From NCBI RefSeq assembly GCF_018812025.1, contig NC_063054.1, positions 39,815,396 to 39,879,395 of the forward strand: a stretch of 64,000 nt of DNA. The letters run 5' to 3'. Origin of the DNA: Megalobrama amblycephala (Eukaryota > Chordata > Actinopteri > Cypriniformes > Xenocyprididae). The notes beneath the pieces were generated by a model. It worked only from the letters and a program-made list of their open reading frames with translations. It did no database searches and was not told the origin of the DNA. Both the position numbers and the translations under genes were made by a program. Shown piece by piece: positions 48,063 to 58,380 of this stretch. Numbering within the stretch: position 1 is the first letter of the stretch; each line of letters begins with the position of its first letter.

Positions 48063-48596
48063 ATGAATACGGTGCAGTTGACGAGAATAATAGACAAGAT
48101 GGTATGCAACACTAATTTCTTAGGAGTTCTACCGTGCGATCATATCCCCAAAACACAGATAAAGGATTTACCCGTATTTTTTATAGCGAACACAGATCCA
48201 TCACACAGACCGGGTATGCATTGGATCGCCATTTACGTAGACAGAGAAGGTGTAAGCTATTTTTTCGACAGTTTCGGAAATAGACCAGACTCTATTCGTT
48301 TCCCTCCAACCTTCCAAGATTTCCTAAAAAACAATTCCTCCCGTATCCTGCATTCTAACAAGCAAGTGCAGAATGACTTTTCAGACACCTGCGGACAACA
48401 TTGTGTGTTTTTTCTGTATCATATATTAAAAGGATATGATTATGATGATATTATGAAAATGTATTATGACGATTTATTTAAAAATGACAAAATGGTTTCT
48501 CTCTTTGTGAAAAAATTGAAACCGGTCATCTGTAGTGATAAGACCTTTAAATGTGTACAGTGTGTGCAGTCTGGGCATATGTTTCAATCTTATTAA
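48063..48596 (+). CDS. Adenain-type cysteine protease
   Basis: ATG 48063 gives 177 residues (an upstream in-frame TTG is not needed). Catalytic pattern: His53 in GMHWIAIYVD, Asp69 in YFFDSFG, Gln103 (oxyanion) and Cys110 in DTCGQHCVFFLYH. The Gln-to-Cys spacing of seven is as in adenovirus-type proteases. Expected role: maturation cleavage of capsid/core precursors; the basic core protein has a suitable site. No lesion is visible. Confidence 0.9.
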   Translation: MNTVQLTRIIDKMVCNTNFLGVLPCDHIPKTQIKDLPVFFIANTDPSHRPGMHWIAIYVDREGVSYFFDSFGNRPDSIRFPPTFQDFLKNNSSRILHSNKQVQNDFSDTCGQHCVFFLYHILKGYDYDDIMKMYYDDLFKNDKMVSLFVKKLKPVICSDKTFKCVQCVQSGHMFQSY

Positions 48597-48781
48597 TTGA
48601 TGTTTGTGTAGATGAATAATGGTAAAAAAAAAAAAAAAAATGTATCATAATGTGTATGTGTGATGAATAAATGAAATCGTAAAACAAATCTTTTCTCACA
48701 TTCCTTTATTAACGTAAATCACATACATTTAAATAATCATTCACATACATTTAAATAAGCATACATATACATTTATAACGA
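48597..48781. terminator. Convergent transcript ends in the Polinton
   Basis: A plus-strand AATAAA lies at 48666-48671. A minus-strand AATAAA (TTTATT on plus) lies at 48705-48710. They serve the capsid/protease block and the minus-strand block that meet here. An A-run of about 17 lies at 48624-48640. Confidence 0.6.
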
Positions 48782-49573
48782 CTAAAAACTCATCCATGGA
48801 CTTGCATCCAGCGTCGGTGAATTAAACACATTATCGCCTGAAATGTTCGACGGTTGGTTATACGACCACTTTTGCATCCGACGTTTCTTCAGCGACGTTT
48901 TTGGTGTGGCACCCGGGTCTCTTGTAGGTGCTCCTCTTTTAATAGATTCGATTGTTCGTCTAACGTGATGATTGCTTATTGTCGAGAAAGGGATATTTAA
49001 ATTTGCAAATGCCTCCAGAAATTCGTGCCACCCCTCTGGTCTGCGATCATCACGAATATGGTGAGGCTGTGTTATATGTTTCAGTAGATCTAACATATGC
49101 GATCCTTCAATCGTTTTTCCTTTAAAAACAAATTCTCCAGAGTCTGTCCATGAAGACAACTGCTTGGCTTTGGACATTTTATCCATGATGTATTTGATAT
49201 TTTTTAGACTCCTCTGCGGTACATTGCTTAACACCTCATTTACGACCTCGTCCCCCGCTACGTCACCATCATTACGGCTGGCAGCCGTTTCAGTATGCAT
49301 TGCCTCATCAGAGGGCTGGTGCTGAGGTAATTTAAGGGTTAAGATATTGTTTTCCATGTCACCATGCTTCACTAAATTTAAAAATCTCTGTAAAGCATTA
49401 GTATAAAGCTTAGCTTTTTCGTGTGAATTCAGATCGTCCCTCTGTAATATATTCCGTATAGTGTTATCCAAGCTATCTTCCACAACATTGTGAATAGACT
49501 CACGGGGCTGCCCCATCCTCAATTTATCCATCTGCTGTTTAGACACTACATACATTTTTTCAGCATGGTCCAT
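48782..49573 (-). CDS. Polinton protein, unknown, helical (263 aa)
   Basis: Last gene of the minus-strand block. Mostly helical and charged; an N-terminal segment (NSHEKAKLYTNALQRFLNLV) precedes a Gln/Asp-rich linker. A C-terminal globular-looking region follows (PEGWHEFLEAFANLNIPF) and a basic patch (TPKTSLKKRRMQKWSY). I recall similar proteins next to the ATPase in fish Polintons but know no function. A virion-associated role is possible. Frame intact. Confidence 0.72.
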   Translation of the reverse strand: MDHAEKMYVVSKQQMDKLRMGQPRESIHNVVEDSLDNTIRNILQRDDLNSHEKAKLYTNALQRFLNLVKHGDMENNILTLKLPQHQPSDEAMHTETAASRNDGDVAGDEVVNEVLSNVPQRSLKNIKYIMDKMSKAKQLSSWTDSGEFVFKGKTIEGSHMLDLLKHITQPHHIRDDRRPEGWHEFLEAFANLNIPFSTISNHHVRRTIESIKRGAPTRDPGATPKTSLKKRRMQKWSYNQPSNISGDNVFNSPTLDASPWMSF

Positions 49574-49575
49574 GC

Positions 49576-49907
49576 TTATTGTCTAGATGTTATCAAACTA
49601 GAAATAAATGGAATGGCCACGCTTAAGAGGGGTAGAAGAAATCCACCTCTTTGATTAATCATGCGCCTTTTTCTCTTGACATCAATTTTTTTATTAGCTA
49701 CGTATTTAATTTCGTTTTTTCTCTTTTTAATCTTCTGTGCTGACTAGGTGTTAATGGTATTATGCCGTGAAGAATATTAAGAGCTACCTCACACAGCGAA
49801 AGAACAAATTCGTCAGAAGCTGATTGTAAAATAAGACGTCTCTGTTTAGGACTCGCTTTATATAGAGCTTTTAACAGAGGTAGGTTTCTGGATAGTCTCG
49901 AACTCAT
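49576..49907 (-). pseudogene. Small basic Polinton protein with a frame break
   Basis: The first frame (49698-49907, 69 aa) has conserved-looking blocks KASPKQRRLILQSASDEFV, LCEVALNILHG and IPLTPSQHRRLKR, then stops. The next frame continues without its own early ATG from about 49720 to a stop at 49576. It encodes a Lys/Arg stretch followed by QRGGFLLPLLSVAIPF, a Gly-Gly-Phe hydrophobic tail. In related Polinton proteins I recall basic and hydrophobic parts in one chain. A one-base change in or near the A-runs at about 49711-49732 is the simplest reading. A separate 28-aa peptide from ATG at about 49661 is an alternative. Function unknown; possibly virion or membrane-active. Confidence 0.6.
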
Positions 49908-49913
49908 AACGTC

Positions 49914-50612
49914 TCACCGTTTCCTTTTCTGCACGTACACTACAGGACACTCCGACAGTAAATCCGTTCTGAGGCGAAATTTCTCAGGTGTATCCATTTT
50001 ATAGTCTATTAGTAAATATCCATAAGGACGTCCAGTAGCATCTTTGTACGCATCTATAAAAAACTTAGACTCCCCGGGGTACATTTGTCTCCCTAAAAAA
50101 CTTATTTGTTGTTTATCTCGTGGGTTTTTAAAAATAATTAAATAACTAGCGTTGAGACTAATAGTACGAGTACTCTTCCCCTGGAAATACAGGTTTTGTA
50201 TTAGAAATAAGGCTGAAATGGACCTGTGGTGTATGTACTGCGTAAAGAGTCGAGCAATTTCATCATTAGAAGATGCTTGATCCATCAGGTCGTCAATCAC
50301 GAGAAGGGTCTTCTTATTGGCAGGAAATAAAGAATCATCATTCAGGGATTCAGGTAAACCATCAATAAATTTAATATCAAACATATGCATTAATTCATCA
50401 TAAATCGGTTGCCAGCATGCATATATGAAAACATATCTATCAAATTTTACAGAACACATCTTGTGTGAATTATACATCAAAGTTTTCACAAAATACGTTT
50501 TACCACTATTACTAGGTCCCGATACAATAGCGCCAAAAGGATGACGTAATCTAAAATCAAAGTCCTCAGCATCATCCATATTACAATGATTCACAATATT
50601 GTTAGTATCCAT
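49914..50612 (-). CDS. Packaging ATPase (FtsK/HerA, A32-like)
   Basis: I choose ATG 50612 (232 aa), overlapping the polB end by 11 bases; ATG 50579 (221 aa) is equally possible. A longer frame to 50660 lies inside polB. Walker A is GPSNSGKT, Walker B is TLLVIDDLMDQ, and a sensor-type Gln is in ALFLIQNLYF. Expected role: ATP-driven packing of element DNA into the capsid. Position between polB and the small basic protein is usual for Polintons. Frame intact. Confidence 0.88.
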   Translation of the reverse strand: MDTNNIVNHCNMDDAEDFDFRLRHPFGAIVSGPSNSGKTYFVKTLMYNSHKMCSVKFDRYVFIYACWQPIYDELMHMFDIKFIDGLPESLNDDSLFPANKKTLLVIDDLMDQASSNDEIARLFTQYIHHRSISALFLIQNLYFQGKSTRTISLNASYLIIFKNPRDKQQISFLGRQMYPGESKFFIDAYKDATGRPYGYLLIDYKMDTPEKFRLRTDLLSECPVVYVQKRKR

Positions 50613-53600
50613 AAGGTAATGTGGTATAATCAGGCAAGAGCACACGTTTGTTGTAAACAACTCTGAAGGTTTTAACGTTTGATCTATTGTGTAATGTCAG
50701 CTTTGTCTTATTACGCACAATGGTATCAGTGCGCACTAGCAGGTGCGTCGTGTCACGTGATTTCACATAATTCTGAATCAGCCCTATCAGACTTTGCAGC
50801 GTAACTATTTGTGCGTTCTCAGCGTTGAGTGTAATTCCTTTAGCCTTGAGACATACTTTCCCTTTCGCAGTTCTAAAGCCGTAACTTTTAGGTCCTGCCG
50901 AAGCGAATTCTTCTATATGATCGTGAGGATCCAGTTCATCTGTAAGATCACCTAGAAAAGATCCGGTCTCAGGCATCCAGTCATTCGTTTTAGACAAAAA
51001 CACTATGCTGTCTGTGTCCGCATAAATGACCCGTTCGCCTAATTTATCCAATAAATCATAAAGCTTCAAACGCGCATATGCTGTCGTGAAGGCTCCTATG
51101 AACACATTGACGTCACGAGTAGCGCAAGCTAGCTTGTCAGGGTATGTCCATTGTATTAGAGCTACTGAATCCGACACAAACGAGAAATGTTTTATCACAT
51201 AACCGTTCCCAAATATAAACCGTGCAAAGTCCTCCGGTTCACTCACCAGCTCTGTTATTGGTAATTGCTCGCGAAGACAGAATCTCCCCCACAAAGAATT
51301 AAGAATTAGCTTGCTTGTGGCTCGTTTTGCTTGATTGTGAGCAATTTTGTCAATGTTCAATTCGATTCCCTCTTTTAAGAGATACGAATCAATATAAGCC
51401 TGTTTGTCAGTCTCTGTGACTACGTGTGCTGGAAACCCCGACGCCTCTTGTTTGTGTTTGAGGAATGTTTTAACGTAGTCAGTAAATAATGTGTCTGACT
51501 TCTGTTGAAAGTGCCAGACTTCGTCTATTTTCAATACGATATAGCCATGTTTGATGGCTCGCGATAGCTCGACGGAAACCCAACATCCACTTATCGCTCT
51601 TTGTTCGTCTGTGTGACTGCATCGTGTTTGATTCTCTTCCTCCGCGCACGTACGACACAGAGTGAACATTAGCTTCTGACGGGTTCTGAAAGGGAGCACA
51701 GGATGATAGAGGCCTCTAGGGGGCAGCACTGTCGCCTTAATTAGACCAAAGTATTCATCAATAGGGCCAAAGTCTTTAAAAATTATGGTTGGGTGTCCTA
51801 TGGGGTATGTTTTACATGATTGCACGTGGGGGTATAAGGAAGTAAAATCGTAATAATGAATTTTCTGATCCTCTGTGATTTTGTGATATACCTTAAATGC
51901 GTTTGTCCTTCCCCCAAACAACGCATCTCGTGGTTTCAGTCTTTCGGGCGCTTCATATTTTCCATAAATTTCATAACTGACGGATCGTCTTTTTTCGCTC
52001 GCTCCCATTCACATTCCCAGATTGAAACTACATCCAAGGAATACACGTCACGCAGTGTTTGAAGCCTGTTTTCAGTCTGTCGCCTGAGATTTTCGAATGT
52101 CACTTTATGCAGAGGATGGACATCATCGGGTTTAAATTTACAATAATGTGCGTGAAAAAAACACCCTAAATATTCTAATGCCACTTTATGGTTATTATTT
52201 TCATAATATCCATCGAGATGGAATGGACCAAACTGAACTTCACCATAATTCAGTGCGTGACGCACGTCAACATCACGACTTTCTTTGATGTACTCTAACC
52301 ATTGTATCGACGCATTGGAGTACGTCTTGAACTGATTAATGTACGCGTTGTTATGTGTTAATGCCAAAGTATCTTTGCATAGGTAGTTCGTCTTAAAGAC
52401 TTTCATACAAGTTCCTGCCAGTGTCATACATTTGAAAGGGTCAATCTGCGCGCAATTCATGAACTCGTCTCTGAACTTCATACACGCCTGTCGCAGGATA
52501 ATTACGTCATTCCGGCAGTAAAATCCAAGTTCACGTCTGAAATCGAAAATTTTGTTTTGTAAAGAATTATACCACTCATCAAATCTCTCGCGATCGGAGT
52601 TACTCATCGTGTTATATCCGTAGAAATGTTTAGAAGGATACGGACCCACATAATTCACATTCTCAGGTCTGTTGAAGTGATGGGGAAGAATCCTTTTTCA
52701 CCTATGTTCGAGGTCGAACGCAGAGGTAGTTTTAGCCAGCCCCATCGGGAGGAAGCTGAAGCTGTCTATGTAACGCTGTTTAAAAGCAGAGTCATACATG
52801 AAAATGATTTTACAGCCCTGCATTATAATTTTTGGTGCTAGACCTACACTGGTAAAATATTCCAGCAGTATATGAGCGTCGAATCCAGAGGCATTGTGTG
52901 CAATAAATGTGTAATTAGCATATTTTGGTCGTCTAAAATGCTTAATCATAAGCTCCACACAATTTGTGCCTTCTGCTGTGAACTCATCTCCGCTGTGAGT
53001 TAAAGCACATGCGTAGTTTGGCACGTGTTTTCCATCTATGTGCATAGTTTCAAGGTCATAATACACGTACTTATCATCATGTTCATCCAATTTGATAGGT
53101 TGAATGAAACACATGTGTTCGGCACCTTCCACCAAAGTTTCCCTGCAATGTAGGCATTTAGAGGATGCACACTTGTGTTTTTTGTTCTTATTTGTTAAAC
53201 GGTACAATCTACAGCATTTGTCACAATATTTTATAACATCACACTGTGATTTTTCACCTGATATGTGTGATTGTTTATGCGCGTCGTAACAGAAGTTAGA
53301 TTTGCAATATCTGAGACATTCTGCGCATTGTCTGTAACTCTTGGGATAGGAGTGACAATCCGCGCTATTACACACGTTACATGCAAATTTGCATTTATGG
53401 AGCCTCCGGTCATCAAAGCCTTTATAACAGAATAAGCATACGTAACTAGATCCTAGAAAGGCTTTCAAATTTTTTATAAGATAGTAATGGTCATCATGAA
53501 TATATAGATGAACAGTCTTTGGATGTAGTGCATCATAGTTTTTATGCACTCCTAAATTTCCAGACCAATCCCTATGAAAGACAACTATTTTCACACCCAA

Positions 53601-54335
53601 GTGCTGTTCAAAAACAGAAATATCATTAAAACCTATCATCCTTTGTGGGGTGTACCCCGCATCTCTGTGTATATCGGCCCCTATTTTTCTCAATTCCTGA
53701 TCGGTGGAATTAGGATTCATGAAATGTGCTAAACAGTAACTAAAGCACATATTGTCTTCGACATTTACGGGACAGAATAAGTTCATTTTATTCCTTCTTA
53801 TGACTTCATTATGAGCCAAATCTGATAATTTCCTACGTCCTCCGCCCTGTTTATCTCTTACGATAGACACTTTAAGAGTCAGTTGATCATCATTGCACAC
53901 AGATTCATTACTTTGCATGGAATTTTCGATCTGATCTATGAATAAATCTGGATTGTGGTTATTATCAGGTGTTAAAACAGCGTTAATGGGGGCAGGAAGA
54001 CTCTCCCCCGATAGAGACACATTAATATATCCCGTCTGGCCAGCCAGCAATCGGGATAACGATACAATTTCATTTAACGCATTGTGTAGCAAGATGTTAT
54101 ATGCAGCCAGATCAGTAGTTGCCGTAATCTCCCTGAAATTTAGGGTTCTTTGAATTTCTATGCCATTAAATCTTTGACGCGGCGTTATGATATATTCTTC
54201 TACATTACCTCCTTCTGTTACCAACCTACGAATTTCATCATCACTCAGTTCCATATTACGCTCCAAAGTATCGTCATTTGTCCGGCTAACTGAACCATGC
54301 CCTATCTGATCATTTTCATTATCATCCGTAGACAT
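50602..54335 (-). pseudogene. Protein-primed-type DNA polymerase B, broken by a stop and a frameshift
   Basis: Three readable parts. Part 1 (52698-54335): acidic N-terminus; possible OTU-like cysteine protease module (Cys197 in EDNMCFSYCLAHF, His283 in HDDHYYLIKN); Cys/His-rich zinc region about 300-409; ExoI YYDLETMH; ExoII FIAHNASGFDAH. It ends at an in-frame TGA (52698-52700). Part 2, same frame (51936 to about 52697): family block ENVNYVGPYPSKHFYGYNTM and ExoIII YCRNDVIILRQACMKF. Part 3, another frame (50602 to about 51970): motif A YDFTSLYP, motif B KLILNSLWGRF, motif C YADTDSIVF, and the end LLPDYTTLPYGY. The frame switches near 51955-51970. All catalytic motifs survive, but no full-length protein is readable. 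Family role: replication of the element. Confidence 0.88.
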
Positions 54336-54370
54336 TTCTAACCATTCATTTTGCTCGTTTATGAGACGTT

Positions 54371-54532
54371 CTAGGCTGACAGGTGTATTTTCACCCGTGC
54401 CATCAACATTTGTAGTTGATCTCTTATTAATGTACGTATCTGTTCATCGTTCGTTCTAGGTCTTAATACTATTTGTTCATTATCATCGTCATCAGTATGA
54501 TGTGAATCATCGCGACACCTTTTAGAAGTCAT
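54371..54532 (-). other. Short ORF upstream of polB
   Basis: ATG at 54532 opens 53 codons of acidic, polar sequence (CRDDSHHTDDDDNEQ then IRTLIRDQLQMLM), ending at 54371. It lies in a different frame from polB, 36 bases before the polB ATG at 54335. The polB frame is itself open without an ATG upstream to about 54430. It may be the true polB N-terminus cut off by another frame change, or an upstream ORF. I cannot decide. Confidence 0.35.
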
Positions 54533-54803
54533 TTTTGTTTTTTATTTATTATTTTTCTCTCTCTCTTAGAAACAAACGCTTGCTCCGCCTTCCCCACACA
54601 CAATTATAAAACGTTAAAAGTTACAAAATACATATCAAAATATGGCACAATGTGTAATATCAGTAAATAGCATACCATCGGTACCAAAAATAGCGAATGA
54701 CTTTCAGATTATAAACAAACACTTAAACACATGCATACAAAATTATCGATAACAAAAACAAAACAGTCAGCATGTAGAATTAAGTATTATCTCATCATCA
54801 TCA

Positions 54804-55118
54804 TCATCTATCCCTTCCCATAATGATATTTTGTAAATCCAATAACACCCTTTGAATAATATTTAAGCGTTCAGACATTAGACTTAACGCAACAACGGAA
54901 AGCTGTTGTTCTCCCCTTACTTCTGAGAGCGTAGCCTGCAGTTGTCTGTTTTCATCCAGAAGCTGATTATGAGCGTTCATCCAGAAATCGGCAGCGTGGC
55001 TTAGGGCAATGGTGTGCTGTTGTTGACACGCTATTATATGTTCTGTAGGATGGATATCACATCGGACTGTGAAGAGCGTACAATCTCTTCGACCTCTTGA
55101 TATGATAAAGGAAGGCAA
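54804..55118 (-). CDS. Possible coiled-coil protein or alternative exon (104 aa frame)
   Basis: The frame overlaps the last 85 bases of the spliced gene's final exon in another phase. From AADFWMNAHNQLLDENRQLQ onward it is a strong heptad-type helix (LSVVALSLMSERLNIIQRVL), ending IIMGRDR. A CATCCTACAG acceptor-like site at about 55040 could splice the helix onto the upstream exons in place of their last residues. No good donor was found. Real, but start and linkage are unsure. Confidence 0.45.
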   Translation of the reverse strand: MPSFIISRGRRDCTLFTVRCDIHPTEHIIACQQQHTIALSHAADFWMNAHNQLLDENRQLQATLSEVRGEQQLSVVALSLMSERLNIIQRVLLDLQNIIMGRDR

Positions 55119-55361
55119 GCTAAATTCAAAATTCGTTTAAAATTCCGGTTGATCTTGTTCATCAAAGAATAGCTGAGTTGTGGCAGATGTTGTTCGTTAA
55201 AAAGATATCCTGTATCGTCCTCGTCCTCATCCGAGCTTGAATCAGAATCGAAATTGTTGCAAGCCTCCTCCTGGGATTCCACGTATAATGTTAGACCTCT
55301 CTCGTCGTAATCTTGGTCTGTGTAAATACAATTTAAAGTTTATTTATTAAATGTATCATGC

Positions 55362-55395
<34 letters not shown>

Positions 55396-56081
55396 CATCG
55401 TCTTACCTATATCCGCCGACGCGCTTAAACACCCTTCTTTTGGCAGAGGACGGTCGCTTCCGTAGGCCTCCCTAAGCCTCTTCCTCCCACATCCTGATGT
55501 GGACGGGATGGCATCGTCACCATCTCCGTTATATAGCGTAGGTAAAGGTACTGCTCGTTCTCCGTACACCTCTCGGAGTCGCTTTTCTCCACGCCTGACA
55601 CAGGTCTGGTAGACGCAATCACGCCTGTGCCCTGTTGCGAATGCGTCGGGACAGAGTCACAACGCTTCTCGCCAACTGGTTTTTCGGGAGGAGGAGGTGG
55701 AGGTATGTTGGAGGCGTTGTTTTCAGGGCCTGTGATGGAGATTGGCTGATCATAGTCGCCGGCGGGGGATTCAATCGACACTACTTCTTCTGTTGAGAAA
55801 ATTACAAGCATATGCTTATGAACAATAGAAAAATCTCTCGATAGCATTGAAAAGAATAAATTGTTTGTCCATATGACTACCTTGCAAGACATCATGAACC
55901 GCAGCACCCCTAAGAAATGCATCATCAACTGAGAGAAAAAAGAAAAGAAAAAACACATTATTTAATAGACTATTTATTAATCATGATTTTTTAATGGTGA
56001 GCGAAATGATACTTACTTATTTCATCCAGAATAAGATCTAGTCCTTCGTCGAAATAAAGAACCTCTTCATTCACATCTATG

Positions 56082-56115
<34 letters not shown>

Positions 56116-56198
56116 CATTGAAATTAAGATAGTTCAAAACATGTATGTGCACGCTCTACTTATAAAATAGAGTACTCACCGATGTTGTTAGCAGCCAT
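55034..56198 (-). CDS. Five-exon spliced Polinton gene for an acidic, nuclear-looking protein
   Basis: Exons: 56180-56198, 56017-56076, 55881-55928, 55407-55789, 55034-55317. Donors are G|GTGAGTA, A|GTAAGTA, AAG|GTAGTC and ATAG|GTAAGA. Acceptors follow pyrimidine runs (T-run then ATCATAG; TTTTTTCTCTCAG; TTTTCTCAACAG; TTTACACAG). Phase 1 is kept at every junction except within exon 4. There the frame from exon 3 (VVSIESPAGDYDQP, a six-Pro run) must move by one base to reach the frame that joins exon 5; an A-run at about 55582-55585 is the likely place. The predicted ~264-aa product has an acidic N-terminus (DEGLDLILDEI), two KRLRE basic repeats like nuclear signals, and a Ser/Asp/Glu tract (DSDSSSDEDEDD). 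No canonical LxCxE is present. Its place furthest upstream on this strand suggests an early regulator, perhaps like adintovirus oncoids. Function is inference. Confidence 0.68.
56087..56115. repeat. A/T homopolymer in intron 1 of the spliced gene
   Basis: A run of 29 A on plus (T on minus) immediately precedes the exon 2 acceptor and serves as its pyrimidine tract. Length is likely unstable. Confidence 0.8.
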
Positions 56199-56857
56199 CC
56201 TAACAATGACGATTGGATAATGCGATGTGGTAGCTCCTGTCGAATCTTTGTTGTAAATGGCATCTTTCTGACATTTTTTTAAATCTAATCGGACTGAGGG
56301 GCGTTTCTGACGGTTATAAAGTTCTGGGTTGTCTTCTGAGCTGTCACCTACTGTGTCAAAAACCTTAAACCTTTTTTAAAATCTCTTAGCGTAGCTCTAT
56401 TCTATATCTTTACATATTGTAGAGGAGTACATCATTCCCAGCGTGACATTTCTGATAATATTATAATACGATATGTTACACCACTACTATTTATTAATTG
56501 ATGCATCAAATTACATGAGCCTGAGAAAAACGCATCCTCTCCCGCTCAAACTTGCTGCTCATTTACACATTAGAGCGTATGCTCTTATGATCAAACGATC
56601 CTTTCAGCCTTCTCCTTAACTCTGCGTGGTGCGATCATTATCTGTATCATAAACACACTAGGCCGCATCCCGCTCAAAACATCGCCAGGACTCCGCAGGT
56701 ATGTATGTGCGTAGGTGCATGCGCGCGGTCGTCTTACATCTTGTCAGGGGTCACTGAACCCCGTCCTTCCTTAACCCCTGTGCGAACTCAACAGACACCC
56801 CTGCAATAAAACAATTCCGGGGACATCAATAGGAAAATAATTATCTATATGTAATTA

Positions 56858-56909
<52 letters not shown>

Positions 56910-57048
56910 CGTACGTGTGTGTGTGTGTGTGTGTGTGCGTGCGTGTGATAAATGTCTGATACGTTAAAAGCGTTAGTCCTGTACACATTCGTAGTGAACT
57001 AAGTCCATTAAAGTATTATTATTTATAAGAGTTATTTTATTATCATTT
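56199..57048. promoter_or_regulatory. Upstream region of the spliced Polinton gene
   Basis: A minus-strand TATA-like ACTTTATAACC lies at 56312-56322, about 115 bases before the ATG, with GGGGCGT/ACGCCCC GC-box-like sequence nearby. Further out are AT-rich sequence and a (GT)n microsatellite at 56861-56947. I see no gene between here and the right inverted repeat. Confidence 0.45.
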
Positions 57049-58374
57049 AAAGACGCATGCGCAATCTATCGCTCCGGTGTTGGGGGGCGTGTTAGGGGTG
57101 TCTGACGTCGATGTTTGGAGGTGTGTTAGGGGCGGAGACTCGGGAGTGTTTTCACTCGCCGTTCTGGCTTCATTCTGTGTTTGTCATGGACTAGATCGGA
57201 CGTGCTTCGTGGAGGGGGGGGCGTAAGAAATATTTATTGTTAAAAACTTTAAAAGTAAATGTTAGAAATGTTTTTTGCTTTTTAAAAGTCATTTGTCTTT
57301 TAACAACACTATTTAATATACTTAATGATAATGCGTTTGTTTGATACTTTTGTTAAAATCTTGTGTTTAATTAATTAATTAACGTCCTTTTTTAAATATA
57401 CATTCTATCTTTCGGCATTGATGTGGGCGTGTTAGGGACGGATGACGTCGATGTTTGGAGGTGTGTTAGGGGAGGAGACTCGGGAGCATTTTCACAACCC
57501 CTTCTGATTTCATTCTGTGTTTGTCACGGACGAGATCGGACGTCTTTCATGGTAGAGTGTAAGAATTATTTATTGTTAAAATACTTTAACAACAAATGTT
57601 TAATATAGTTAATGTTAACACATTTGTTTGGTAGTTTTTGTAAAAAAATCTTGTTTAATTAATTAATTAATTATTTTTAAATGTGCACATTCTATCTTTC
57701 GGCATTGATGTGGGCGTGTTAGGGACGGATGACGTCGATGTTTGGAGGCGTGTTAGGGGAGGAGACTCGGGAGCATTTTCACAACCCCTTCTGATTTCAT
57801 TCTGTGTTTGTCACCGACTAGATCGGACGTCTTTCATAGAGAAGCGTAAGAAGTATTTTTTGCTAAAAAACTTTAACAACAAATGTTAGAAATGTTTTTG
57901 CTTGTAAAATCATTTTTGCTTTTAACAACTATTGTTTAATATAGTTAATGTTAATGCGATTGTTTTATACTTTTGTTTCAGAAAATCTAACTACATTTTA
58001 AATTGTGCATTTCATTAATGTCTTTTTAAAAAAACATTCTTTAATAAAAACAACCCTTTAAAAACACGTCTGTCGTCCCGATACACTGTTTTACGTTTTA
58101 AAGTTTAAGCATCATTTTTGAATACTTTTTGATCGTTTTCAAACATTTTCACTTCAAAAACACACAAAGTCCAAAACACAGTCATAAATTCCTTAGTAGG
58201 GGTAATAGGGAGGGGTAGTGGGGTAGTGGGGGAGGACAAAAACAGGTGGCCAAAACAGGTGTCCAAACAGGTGTCCAGTCCAGAGGGAGGGGTGGGAGGG
58301 AGGGGTGGGGGGAATATTTTTATGGGAGCCATAAATCAATCATTTTTGACACATAGTACCCTATAATTCTCTCT
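57049..58374. repeat. Right terminal inverted repeat of the Polinton
   Basis: About 1.33 kb, the inverse of 40872-42193. Differences are few: scattered substitutions, a changed C/G-run length near the tip, and one fewer AG at the very end. The three internal blocks are seen at about 57060-57240, 57400-57560 and 57690-57850. Confidence 0.92.
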
Positions 58375-58380
58375 CCTGTA

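Larger units (their letters stand above)
40872..58374. mobile_element. Complete-boundary Polinton/Maverick (adintovirus-like) element
   Basis: The 17.5-kb element is flanked by a perfect 6-bp duplication, CCTGTA (40866-40871 and 58375-58380). It starts AGAGAGAGAATTATAGGG and ends with the inverse, one AG unit shorter. AG...CT ends and 6-bp duplications are Polinton hallmarks. It encodes integrase, DNA polymerase B, packaging ATPase, adenain-type protease, major and minor capsid proteins and accessory genes. Capsid and integrase genes run on the plus strand; replication, packaging and the spliced gene run on the minus strand, converging near 48.7 kb. polB is broken, so this copy could not replicate alone as read. 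I do not offer a repaired version. Confidence 0.95.

Noticed and set aside
50613..50660. Longer ATPase N-terminus from 50660
   Set aside because: It would lie inside the polB coding end and adds no domain feature; ATG 50612 or 50579 fits better.
53231..53416. 61-aa minus frame inside polB part 1
   Set aside because: Shadow of the Cys-rich polB region in another frame.
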